Below, in pieces: positions 33,351-44,954 of a DNA stretch of 64,000 nucleotides (position 1 is the stretch's first letter; each line of letters opens with the position of its first letter). The notes beneath the pieces are model-generated. The model made no database searches and was not told the DNA's origin. It saw nothing but the letters and a program-made list of their open reading frames with translations. The translations under genes and the position numbers were made by a program. Source of the stretch: Berberis thunbergii (Eukaryota > Streptophyta > Magnoliopsida > Ranunculales > Berberidaceae); contig QNQO01005785.1 in assembly GCA_003290165.1 (NCBI GenBank), forward strand, positions 558,001-622,000, written 5' to 3'.

Positions 33351-33795
33351 GCCTTTGGAAAATTTTACTTCTGATAATAAATTTTTTTACCATGGGTAAT
33401 TATATTGCTTGCACAAATAATGCATGTTATTGGAAAAAATTGACGTAACTAAATAATAAATAGCTAATGATGATATAGAATTGATATAACTCGAGCAACA
33501 AAAGGCACATAGATGCATGCACACCCACAAGTTTAAATCACCCAACTGAAAACAAACTAAGATTCCACTACTAAATCTACCATTTCCTACAATAATTGGA
33601 GGAAACTATGAAGGGCATAAAAGGGGCATTACGGGACTAGACCTATGGAAGAAACAGGAAATGAGATGGATTCTTCTCTCTGAGGAAAGGGATCAACAGT
33701 TTCATGGCTCGTCTCCTCTCCATCAACCTATGAAACTAATACTCCAAGAAAGGTACAACTATCACTGAAAACTTGCCATAAACCTGGTTTTTCTC
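33351..33795. other. 3' flank of the alpha-glucosidase gene
   Basis: The sequence between the retroelement and the stop codon at 33796-33798 should hold the 3' UTR and polyadenylation site of the minus-strand gene. No other feature seen. Confidence 0.4.
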
Positions 33796-36700
33796 TCAAG
33801 CTGTGATGCCCATTTTCCAGGACATGACAAAGTTTTTCCCTACAGGCAATTCCAATCCCTTAACCTCTACCATCACACTCTTCTTCCTAACATCTTCATC
33901 TTCCAAAGTCGTCTCCACATACTTCTGCTCTGTAGAAGTAAATTGAGCATTAGAAATGTCTGACATTAGCAATCCATCAACCTCAATTGTAAGTGCCTCT
34001 CCAGTGCCACTTCCACCCAATCCCAAGACACTGACTCTGTCAACAATCCATCCTTTACCCAAGGCAAACTTCCCTTCTTGAACTACTGACCACAACTTCA
34101 CCTGTTTCTGACTCACCTTTGCGTAGAAGTCGACATATGTGGAATACCCATTGCCAAGCTTCATCTCGGGAAGCTCATCATCATCAAGGAACAGTTTTCC
34201 CTTGGCCTCTCCCTCATCTGCCCCAGCTGGAAAAGCGATCACAAGGCTGAAAGGTGTCGTCCTTGCCTCTTTAGAAGTCAGGCCGCCTTGTTGCATGGGG
34301 AGAATGGTGTTTTCATAAACATGAACATTGATCACATTCAATGGTGCAGCAAGCGTGACATAATCCCCTTGTTTAGATACAACAGTCTGTGTCATGTCAA
34401 ACAAATTGTACCAAGTTCCTGGAGGAAAGAGTGCTTTCACCTTTGAAACTCCTTTCGTTAACACAGGGGACACCATGATATTATTCCCAAGCAAAAACTG
34501 AGTGCTAAGCCCATAGGCCTTGGCAAAATTTGGAAAGGCGAAGAAGATTGGCCTTGCAATGGGTGCACCGGTCATGTGAGCCTCATAGTTCAATGTGTAG
34601 AGATAAGGGAGGATCTTGTATCGCATGCCAAGTGCATTCCGAGCTGACTGAGCAACAGTGTCCCACACATAAAGCTCTTGGCTGGGTGAATAGAAATTTG
34701 CATGATCCCTTGAGAATGGGTAAAATGCACCAAGCTCAATCCACCGGTTGCATAGCTCTTCTGTGGGTTGAGGGTAAAAACCACATATATCTGAACCAAC
34801 CATTGGAATACCAAATATACCAAAGTTCAGCATGGTCGAGATCGAGTAGCGGAGGTTTTCCCAGGTTCCTTGGTTATCACCTGTCCAATGTGCAGCATAG
34901 TGACCTGACCCAACAAACGTTGAGCGTGTCAAAATAAATGGTCGCTTTCCGTCAATCCCTAGAAGGGCCTTGTGAGTTGCAATGGCATGGGAAAACCCAT
35001 ATAGACTATGTGCATTGTACTCCAAAACCCCATTGTAATGAACAGCACTGGTGGCAATGGTTTTGAAACCCAAGGGCTTAGTCGACCCAGATGCATTTAT
35101 CTTGTAAGGAGGAATATCCCATTTTGTTTTTGTTATGTTTTTACAATCCAAACAACATTCCCAACCTGGGCCAGTGACGCTGGGGCAAGGTCGATCTTTT
35201 GGAATTTCACACTTCCCAGAGCAGAAATTGGATGCTTCATTCATGTCAATCCAAAGGCCATCAACAGGTACAAGTTTATGGAACCGAGATACTTCATCCA
35301 CCCACCACGATACTGTTTTTGGATTGAGAAAATCGGGGAAGTACACAGGACCAGGCCATACTTGAGCTAGAAAGGGTTTACCCTCATACTTGATGAAGAC
35401 ATCAGATGCCATGCCTCGTTGATATACACCATAAGTGGAATTAACACCAATTCCTGGATCAATAAGAACAATGTATTTCATCCCCCTTGAATGCACTTTG
35501 TCAAGGAACGACAAAAGTTTTGGGCGAGGGAAGTTGATGGGATCTAGAGTGAAATCCTTAGCTGCATCCATGTGATCATCATCGTTCCATATCACATCAA
35601 GTGGGATTTGAGCCTTCTTATAGTTCTCGACAACAGCTTCAACAACTGATACATTACGATAACCCCATCTACATTGATGAAAACCTGTAAAACAGAACAA
35701 CTTGTACGTTATTCTCATAAAACTTTTACTGCCCAGATAGACCTTTACTTTGAAGGTATGATAAAAAAATTTTAAAAAATAAATATATAAAAAAAGGTGA
35801 AATCTATGGTAGAATTGACAACGGTTTCAACTTCTGTGAGCTCCAAACAATGCAAGTTCATGAAGTTCGAACTGAGGAAGAATGGAACTTCGAGAGACAT
35901 TACTCTGGAAGTGCAAGATTCACAACTGTTCTTTTTTTTTATGCCGTGGCTCATATGGAGCTTTATTGTCATAGCATTATGATCATTCTGTTTTATTTTT
36001 CTTTTTGAAAGGCAAGTCATTCTTAATGAACTGCCATGAGTCAGCTGAGAAAATCACTGATGTAAAAGTTATTATTCAGGAGTTAGAAATCTTTTATAGC
36101 TAGCTCGCATCAGGAGGAACATAAAATTTTTGGAATCAAAATCATCTCAAAAGATTTGATAAGATTAGAATCACCATAACAAAAACAGATATTGTACTGC
36201 TAAATATTTAGCAGTGTCTGAACCCAATGGCTAACAATTAAAAAGAAATTGCACATTCCAGACTTTAGAACTAAAAATAAGGACGGTATCCACATCGATT
36301 TGATGAAGGATCTTGATCGACTATTAATTCCCCACAGGATATTCCTGATATACACTGATGGTTTCTGGAATGTAGACATAGAAGAACATACATGATGATA
36401 TACGAAGTAGAATAATCAACGAAATGGTGCTTAGGATACCCCTCTTTCAGATTTTTCACCCACCAAAAAGTCACTCGAGAAAATAAATCATTTGTCAGCT
36501 TTTGGATTGCAGATTTCAATTTAAAAATATTCACTAATTCATCTATAGTTGTTTTTAAAACGTAGATTAGATGGAAAATTGGGGGGGGGGGGGGGGGGGG
36601 GGGATGGGGATATAGAATAATATGTGGTTCACATACAAAAAGTGGTGATAAGGTGTGACTCATAAATTATAAATGTGATACTTTGTCCCATTAACATTCC

Positions 36701-38297
36701 CCCAAAATGTGTGAACTCAATAGATGCTTTACTAAGCAAAAGATTACTGAATGACTAAACTTTTACTGTTCCATTATTTGTACTATGATAGTGGTGGAGC
36801 AGTGTGTGCGTAAAGAATGACCAAATTATTTGTCTGAATGATGTTGACTCTTGCATGCATGCGCATATCTCAACGACATGAACCCCTTCGAACAACCACC
36901 ATTAAAAATTGGAAATTTCCTTTCTTGAAGATTTTAAGTCCATTTCATGTTTTTGTTAGTTTATACACTGAGAGATAAACTAGACCAGTATAATCTTCCT
37001 TTTCATCTGCTTTTTCTTTAAAATGGGCAAAGAGGTTTGCCAACTTTGCTTTAACTGTGGACCCAAAAAGGCAGGAAAAAAAAATCAATTGAAAGCATGG
37101 GTCAATACTTTAATCCCCTCAGTCAACAAATGGACAAGTAAATGGAAACACACAAACAAACCTATCTAATGCAAATAAAAACCAATATTGATTGAAAAGC
37201 AACAAAACTTTAAACCCTAGCTAATAAACAATTTCTTAAAGTAAGAACAGTATTCAAAAAAATCAAAGTAATGAAATAAAGCAATGGAGCAAGAGTAAAA
37301 CATACCTAGAGCCCAGTAAGGCATGGGAGCTGGTCTACCCACAAACTGTGTATACTGATCCACAACAGCCAGAGGTGATGGACCTGCAAAGAAATAGAAA
37401 TCCAACACACCCCCAATGATCTTATAAGTCAAATAAGTCCCTTTGTAAAAGACATCTATCCCATTGCTGTTAAGCAACAGAACTGCATGAGCTGAAGCCT
37501 CCCCACCAACACTTCTAAGATCCATGTACACAGGGTGAGACCCATATAAATCAGTATTAAGATTGATGGCAGAAATATCTGTTGTGTAAAGAGTATAAGG
37601 TTCATTTGGCTCCAATTTAATTCCATTGCCTTGGGTGTTTTCCCCAAGCCCATACAATGAAGCATCTTTAGGCAATTTTGTTGATATTTCAAGATATTGG
37701 TCTTTAAAGACCAAATTCCCAAATGGATCTGAGTCAGTAGAGGTTGAATTGAAAAGGGTTTCCCCATTTGATTTCCTCTTCACTGCAAACCCAAATGGAT
37801 CTGCAGTGTAGCTGAAAATAAGCTCAGTTCCTGCAATCTCTGAAGGGGATGTCAAGGAAAGTTCCTTCCTTGATTTCCCAATAGCATTTTTCACTGAAGG
37901 TGGTTGTTCCCTTGGTAGTAAGTTGTATGGAACTTCCCATCTTTCTGCTTCAGCATCAGTTATGTATACCCTTAATCTATCTCCATTTTCATGCCTAGCA
38001 AAACCAAAATAAAAATGATGTAACAAAAGCTCAAAAATCAAAGAAACTTAAAAAAAAAAAAAAAAAAAGAGCATACTTTACAAAGAGTAACAAATGGGGG
38101 ATATCAGGACCATAAATCTTGGTTTTCTGCTTGACTTGCAAGTGACCAATAAAGCCACCATTAGGTGACTCTTCAACGGAAACTAAACGATACCCACTCC
38201 CAATTTTGTTGGAAAATGAAGAAGCTACAACATTAAGGGATGCAAGCAATAGAAAGAGAAGACAAAGTTTAGGGAACACCATCTTCACACCTCCCAT
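33796..38297 (-). CDS. Alpha-glucosidase, glycoside hydrolase family 31, three exons
   Basis: Minus-strand exons 38297-38077, 37994-37306 and 35684-33796 join in frame to 932 residues, the usual length for plant GH31 maltases. A signal peptide is evident ([20 protein letters not shown]), so the product is secreted or vacuolar. The N-terminal beta domain includes [20 protein letters not shown] and [13 protein letters not shown]. The barrel carries signature 1, [13 protein letters not shown] (catalytic Asp near 450), the acid/base region [13 protein letters not shown] (Asp near 573), and signature 2, [20 protein letters not shown]. It hydrolyses terminal alpha-1,4-glucosyl units of maltose and starch fragments. 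Start could be Met 38297 or Met 38282; the latter begins the signal peptide directly. No lesion was found. Confidence 0.95.
35685..37305 (-). other. Long intron 2 of the alpha-glucosidase gene
   Basis: 1621-bp intron with GT donor and TTTTACAG-type acceptor on the minus strand. It contains a pure run of 23 G at 36581-36603 on the plus strand. No mobile element was recognised inside. Confidence 0.7.
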
Positions 38298-38344
38298 AAG
38301 TGAGCGAGTGAAGTGAAGTGAAGTGTGGGATATGCGTTTGGTTG

Positions 38345-38360
38345 TTGCTTGTTATAAAGG
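38345..38360 (-). promoter_or_regulatory. Candidate TATA box of the alpha-glucosidase gene
   Basis: Plus strand gcttgttataaaggag gives ctttataacaag on the minus strand, about 55 bases upstream of the first ATG. Placement is reasonable, but no start site is proven. Confidence 0.35.
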
Positions 38361-38596
38361 AGGAGGATGAGGAGGTAGGAGGCAGAAGGAGGTGTTCGTT
38401 CATCTGATACATGGGACACGTGTGGGGACGAGGATCGGGTTTTGCATGTGATAGATGATGGTAAGTAGGACCCACTTCATAACTCATTAGGCCCCCTTCT
38501 ATTGAGATATGTCTATTTGGAAATCTACCATTTTTAAGTTTTTGGTTGGTGAAGAAGATCGCACAGTTAATGGAATTGTTTCAAACACAATAAACA

Positions 38597-38598
<2 letters not shown>
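38361..38598. other. Intergenic between alpha-glucosidase and RTE LINE
   Basis: Upstream region of the alpha-glucosidase gene. Nothing else was recognised. Confidence 0.4.

Positions 38599-38633
<35 letters not shown>
38599..38633. repeat. (CAT)n microsatellite, probable RTE tail
   Basis: About eleven CAT units (ATG on the minus strand). It lies at the 3' end of the minus-strand RTE element, where RTE LINEs carry short tandem repeats rather than poly(A). Confidence 0.6.
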
Positions 38634-38635
<2 letters not shown>

Positions 38636-41600
38636 GCTCATTTTCAAGATTTTTGGAGTTGGCTACATGAATTTTGGTCCTCTAAGCAATGTGATCTTTT
38701 TACATTTTTTCACCTAATCCAAGCTCAATGATATCTTCATTCATTGTCTTCATCCAAGTTTTCAACGGTCGTCCCCTCCGTCTATACTCTCCATTAACTT
38801 GCCAATCTAGACATTTCTAATTGGCGTCGTGCTTGGTCTCCTCCGCACATGACCAAACCAAGTTGAACGTCTTTCTCTAATTTTTTCCTCTATGGGCGCT
38901 ACACCTAAGTATCTCCTAATTATTTCATTTCTAATTTTATCCTTACGAGTTTTACCACACATCCACCTTAACATACGCATTTCTGCTACTGTCATTCTAT
39001 GCGTATGTTGTACCGTAGTGGCCCAACATTCTGAACCGTATAGCATGGCTGGTTGAACAATTGTCTTATAGCATTTTTCTTTTAGCCTTGCAGGCATCCT
39101 TCTATCGCATAATACTCCCGACGCCTTTCAACCAACCAGCTTTAATCCTGTGGTCTACATCTGCTCCAATAGCCCCATTCTTTTGAATTATAGACCCTAG
39201 ATATCGAAAAGCCACACACTCCGGGACAACGACACCTTCGATCTCAATTGCATTACTTCTCCCTCTTGGTTCACACCCAAAGTTGCACACTAGATATTTC
39301 GTTTTCGAACGGCTAATTCTAAAACCTTTACTCTCTAAAGCCTCTCGCGACTTAACTAAATTCTGACATAAACTTGTACTAGTCTCATCCATTAAGACAA
39401 AATCATCAGCAAATAACATGCACCAAGGTACATTTTCTTGCAGATGTCTCGTCAACTCATCCATGACCAAAGCAAAGAGACATAGACTTAACGCCGATCC
39501 TTGATGTAGTCCTACTGTCACTGGAAATTCACTAGATATCCCACCTACTGAGCGAACACTTGTTACAACCCCTTCATACATATCCTTAATGATATCGACA
39601 TAACATTGAGACACTTTCTTCCTTTCAAGCACCCACCAAATTAACTGCCTGAGGACCCTATCATATGCTTTCTCCAAATCAATAAAAATCATATGTAAAC
39701 TCTTACGTGCCTCTCGATATTTTTCTACAGTTTGCCTAAGCAGGAAGATGGCCTCCATAGTAGACCTATCTGGCATAAATCCAAATTGATTCTCCGAAAT
39801 CGTGGTTAAACTCCTAAGTCTTTGTTTTATAACCGTCTCTCAAAGTTTCATCGTATGACTCATAAGCTTTATCCCTCTATAGTTCGAGCAATTCTGGATA
39901 TCCCCTTTGTTCTTATAAATTGGTACCACAATGCTATGCCTCCATGAATCTGGCATTTTTCTAGTTTTCAAAATTTTATTAAAGAGCTTAGTTAGTCATT
40001 GAATCCCAACTTCTCCCAGACATTTCCATGCTTCAATTGGTATATCATCCGGTCCAACGGCCTTCCCTGTCTTCATTCTTTTTAAAGCTTCTCTCACTTC
40101 TGTGGCACTAACTCTGCGATGGAACACGAAATCTCTCCCTTCCTGTGAAGCATACCCCTCCAAGTTTAACTCCCCTACATGTGTTCCATTGAGTAGGTTC
40201 CAAAAGTAATCCTTTCATCTATCTAAAATAGTTTTATCATGCATTAAGACTCTTCAATCCTCATCCTTAACACACTTAACATGACTCTCAAGTCCCTAGT
40301 TTTTCGTTATCTAGCCTTTGCTATCTTGAAAATATCATTTCCCCTTCCTTCGTACCTAGCCTATTATAAAGAGCATCATACGCTCTCTTCTTAGCTTCCC
40401 CTACTGCTCTATTACTCAACTTCTTAGCCTGCTTATAAAGCTCATAAAACTCTAGGCACCTATCTTTTTGCCACGCCTTAAAGTATCTTTTCTTTTCCGC
40501 AATGGTTTGTTGCATATCCGCGTTCCACCACCATGTCTCCTTACCATAGAAACCTCCTCTTTTGGCTTGTCCTACCTCTTCTTTAGCACATCTTCTTATT
40601 CGGTTTGCCAAATGTGCAAAAAGATCTACGCTACTAGTCCTATCATTTGGTTCTAGATTCTCCCCACCCTCTGAAACTGACTGGCCACCCAAAGTCCTCT
40701 TTCTAAATCTTTGGCACACATCTCCCTGTAAGGTCCACTACTTAATTCTCGGTCTAACCTGTTCTATAGCAATACGACCCCTACTCTTAAGACAAAAATC
40801 GAGAACTAACAGCCTATGTTGGGATGTCAAACACTCTCCTGGTATAACCTTACAAATTTTACACCTACCTAAATCGTGTCTCTTCACAAGAAAATAATCA
40901 ATTTGACTTCTATTGCGCCCACTCGCAAATGTCACCAACTTCCCTCTTCTTATAAAAAGTATTTATGATCCCAAAATTCTGAGCTAAAGCAAAATATAGA
41001 ATAGAGATCCCCGCAGTGTTTCGATCCCCAAACCTTGACCTCCATGTACCCTCTCATACCCAACTCTATCCTTACCGACATGGTCGTTTAAATCCCCGCC
41101 TAGAAAAACCCTATCGGAAGAGGGAATTCCAAGAACTAACTCCTCTAAAGAGTCCCAAAAATCTTTCTTAGTCTCCTCGTCCAAACCCACTTGGGGTGCA
41201 TACACACTAATAACATGCACTATCTCTAGTTCTAAAGCTAATTTAATACTTATGATTCTATCCCCAAACCTCCTAACGTCGACTACTGCATCTTTAAAAA
41301 CTTTATCTACCACTATTTCCACTCTGTTTCTAGTGTCATCTTTACCAGAATAGAAGAGTTTGAACCCTCATCCTAAATCTTTAGCCTTGTTCCCCTTCCA
41401 TTTTGTCTCTTGAAGACAAACTATGTTTACTTTCCTCCTACACAGGACATCCACTAATTCTATTGTCTTTCCCGTCAAGGTTCCTATGTTCCAAGAGACT
41501 AATCTAATCATTCTATCTCTAGCTCTAACCTGGACTAGTTTCTTTACTCGCCCCCATCCAGAAAGGTGCGAGAACCCTTGCCTATTTAACATTACAGCAG

Positions 41601-41830
41601 GGCGCCGTTGCAGCGCGCCTTGCTCATTTTTTACTACACCCGAGCGTAGGTGCAGCCCGTCGCTTATAGCGGGAGACGCCCTATCCTACTGCATTAATCT
41701 TTTTGAACCAATATCCATGAAAAAGGATATGATGGGTTTTTTTACGGTTGGCTATCACAAGCCTAACACCAACCCTCCTCCTTTATTCAGACTTAGGACC
41801 GGCCGTTGCAACGGAAGGAGTTACAACAAA
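38634..41830 (-). mobile_element. RTE-type LINE, inactivated
   Basis: On the minus strand the order is endonuclease (41592-40984: MIRLVSWNIGTLTGKT, IVCLQETKWKG, VISVYAPQVG, VFLGGDLNDHVGK), a linker (40719-40321: ETWWWNADMQQTIAEKKRYF), reverse transcriptase (39776-39102: MPDRSTMEAIFLLRQ, FIDLEKAYDRV, GLHQGSALS, MLFADDFVLMDE) and C-terminus (39097-38807: MLYGSECWATT, WFGHVRRRP). This is the RTE/BovB-like layout, distinct from the L1 elements elsewhere in the window. Frameshifts and stops separate the blocks, so it is dead. The 5' end is placed near 41830 from loss of similarity, not from a defined repeat. Confidence 0.8.
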
Positions 41831-43712
41831 CACACATCTTCATATATATATATATAAACACACACACACACACCCACAAAAATTTGCTTTGCTTTCTTTT
41901 TGACAAGCAAAGTAACAAACAACAAAGGAAGCATGCATCTTCTTCATCTAAATTTGGTACTGGAGTCTACATCAATTGTGTTATATGCCTGCGAGGCACA
42001 GATCGTTGGTGGTTTTGGCTAATTGGATTGTGAGTTGGCATAAAATCGTCTTTACTTTGTTTTGGATTATTGAATCTTGCTACAGAGCGAGGGAGGGAGC
42101 GAGGGAAAGGGGCGAGGGATGGGTGGTAACCACCCATTCGCCTCGAGATAAGCGCATCAAATTTGTGATGTGTGATGATGCTTATTTCGAGACGGATGGA
42201 TGGTTATCACCCATCCCTCGCTCCCTCCCTCGTTCCCTCCCTCGACCCCTAGAATTTTCCGATTTTTAAATCTTTCAAAGGTGGTAAACATCATCATTGG
42301 TACGGTACCTCGTTAAAACTCATTCCTCAAAATCTATGATTGATTTGAACGATGAAATTTCATGAATATTGATGCACGTTGCTATTTCATTTTCTTATGA
42401 TAATGGTAAATTAGGAAATACACTGTTTTAGTTTTTTAATGAAATAATACATTGTTTAGTTGGCAGAGAATAATTAAGCAAGAGATAATGGCCTTCATTA
42501 AATGTTTCTTCAGGTAGGGTACACGTGGCAAACATAAAAAGCGGCCACACAAAGGTCGCTGTGCGGCCAACCCCTATCAAAGTTGTGCTTGATAAGTTTG
42601 TAGTTGAATGGTGTTCAAGACAAAATGAATGGATGGATTGAGTTGGTATTTAAGGTAAAACTGATCCCAAGCAAGTCTTCTGTTTGTTTTTTTGGCCTTC
42701 CTCTCCATTTACTCCTAGTCCTAACCCAGTGAAGCTTCTGAAAAATTCCAACATGCTCTGACCTTTGGTGGCTTATAGAGTTAAAACAGTTAAAAAAAAG
42801 AAAGGAAAATATGCTTTCCGCAGTGGCACCCCAAACACAGTGTACCAAATCAAGATCTTCCAAGAAAACAACACAGGTCCACTGCGAAGATAAGCACTTG
42901 TACCAGCAGTTTTAAGTGTGTCTTGGCATGGGAAATTTTCCTTACTAAAGAAATATGATGAAAAAGTAATAAATAAAATACCAGCTGAACGGATATAATT
43001 CAGTGAAAAAAAACTATAGAATTAAAGAAGTGAATATTAATTTAAATTCAGTATTATTAATTGTTCATTTAAAAAAATTAAGAAGAAAAACGCAAGGCTT
43101 AAGTCAACATCGTCAATCATGGCGAAATCAAATCCTATCTTCTAATCAAAGACTTGAAAGTGAAATAAAGTAGGGATAAAATCCGAAAGAGAAAATGAAA
43201 GTGGAGTCGAGACTGGTGCACCAGTACTACAAACAAACAACCTAGCTACACCGATTTCCACTTTTAAATGCAAAATGCAATGCGAGAGGACCTCTAGAAA
43301 ATGTGCTATACAGGCAAGCTTCTTCTTGGACTAAAAACAGGAGTCATGTTTCCATCTCTAGGGGGGAGACCATACAAATTTCTGATTCCCATTCCAGCTT
43401 ATCCTCCACAAAACAATCATCCAACCAAATAAGTTTAATGACTTTCGCATCACTTACGTGACAAACTTTATTTCTTATTGGGCATGTTAGTGTGCCATAT
43501 GCTGGGATATGATGTATATGCTGCCGATAGTGATTGCAACATGCACTCTTTGTGAATAGTAAAAAATTGTGTAGAGAAAAAAAAACTTGTACAGTAATAT
43601 TATCATGTGTTCCCTAGATGACAAGATGGATCTCGAGTTTGATATAATATTTTGAGAATGTGAAGAATTCCTAAATCCTAGGCAAATAAAATTATGTAGA
43701 AGAGGAAAAATG
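41831..43712. other. Intergenic; microsatellites and a foldback, no gene seen
   Basis: Short (TA)n and (CA)n runs at about 41840-41873 follow the RTE element. A foldback lies at 42087-42244. Several frames are open for 75-97 codons but have no recognisable domain. Confidence 0.4.
42087..42244. repeat. Foldback (hairpin) element of about 158 bp
   Basis: The left arm (gagggagggagcgaggg...gcctcgagataagcgcatca) is the near-complete inverse of the right arm (tgatgatgcttatttcgagac...cgttccctccctcga). Arms are about 70 bp with a roughly 15-nt loop (aatttgtgatgtgtg). It looks like a MITE that is nearly all inverted repeat. Target duplication not resolved. Confidence 0.7.
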
Positions 43713-44022
43713 CATTATACCAAATTGGCATATTTGTAGCAATTTAAAAAATAGTAACATTTTTTAGCTATTACAATTCACCAAACAATTTCAAGTCAAA
43801 ATTAAATTTAGTCAACAAAATGAAAAATAACTATACAAAAAAAGTGATACAATAAATTAGATCACCATGAATAGCGTCACTTGTAAGCCCATACTATTTG
43901 TGGTAATACAATTATTGAATCACTTTGTTTGTGAAAATGTGTAAAATTGCTTTGTAAATTGTTATAACTCAAAAGTGTTACTACTTTTTGGATTGTTACA
44001 AAAATGTCAATTTAGTGTAGTG
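43713..44022. mobile_element. CACTA-type MITE, 310 bp (second copy)
   Basis: Left end cattataccaaattggcat and right end caatttagtgtagtg. Perfect 3-bp duplication ATG at 43710-43712 and 44023-44025. The interior is homologous to 26163-26473, in inverted orientation along much of its length. Confidence 0.75.
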
Positions 44023-44271
44023 ATGGAAAGAGTGTATTACCATAATATTTTGATAGTCATGACAATCATTGTTACAAATCCAAAATATTGCATTTAAGGG
44101 TTAGTAGTGTACTTTATTATAACATAATGATAGATGCGCATGTGTGCAAGATAAGAACAATGAATAAAATGAAATCGAAAACAATTAGTTTATTGGCTTG
44201 ATATGACTATGTATAGTAGCTGGTATTAAAAACCAACATTAATATTAGAGTTCTTCTAGCCGACGTGGTTT

Positions 44272-44377
44272 GCATGCCTAGTCGGCAAATTTACACTTTT
44301 TGTCCATCTTCTTTTAAAAACAACCACAAACACTTTAAAGAAGATGGACAAAAGAGTAATTCTAGCCGACCGGCCAT
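44272..44377. repeat. Short inverted repeat, MITE-like
   Basis: Arms of about 44 bp: catgcctagtcggcaaattt...gtccatcttctttt and its inverse ...aaagaagatggacaaaagag...ctagccgaccggccatg. The loop is about 18 nt. Core arm tttgtccatcttcttt is exact. Confidence 0.6.
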
Positions 44378-44954
44378 GTAAACCATGCACGAATACCATG
44401 ATGGCTAGAATTTCCGTTAATATTAAGGGAGGGAGGGCACTTACAGTAATACCAAAAGGATGTTTGATTGTAGAATTAAGAAGATACCAAAGGATTTGGA
44501 TGGTTGGGGTCAATTGATAAGCCAGGTATAAAGATGATTATTTGTTATAGTAAAACTCTCAACACCCCATCTGGAATTCCTTATCTTCTTACAGATTGAA
44601 TATCAGGGGTGCTAAAATTGTTTATTCAAACTTATGACTAGGATCCAAATTCAAACTTTTACTTCTCATTTCCAATAATGGGATTTTTGTAACCTTACAA
44701 TATTTAACATGTTATTGTAACAGCAGCTACAACAACCTTGCAAATTTGAAGGGCTCTTAAATTGTCAGAAAATAGAAATCATTATAGTAGTTTAAAGGAT
44801 ATAATTGGTGTTGACAATAACCTCCTCCATATAAAAGTTTTGAGAGACAGCTTTAAGGGGTGATTTGCATTTTGTCATGCTTGCTAGTAGGGCTTTCTTG
44901 TTTTGTCCCTCTCTAGTAATTGAGCTCGTGCTTAATCACCAGACAAACAAACTA
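44378..44954. other. Intergenic, nothing recognised
   Basis: AT-rich spacer with no coding frame or repeat that I could recognise. Confidence 0.4.

Noticed and set aside
38807..41592. A host craniofacial-development-protein-like gene
   Set aside because: Plant genes with that label are usually RTE endonuclease frames, and here the endonuclease, RT and C-terminal blocks lie in LINE order with frameshifts.
42072..42269. Coding exon in the GAGGGAGGGAGC region
   Set aside because: The open frame comes from the foldback arms; no protein family was recognised.
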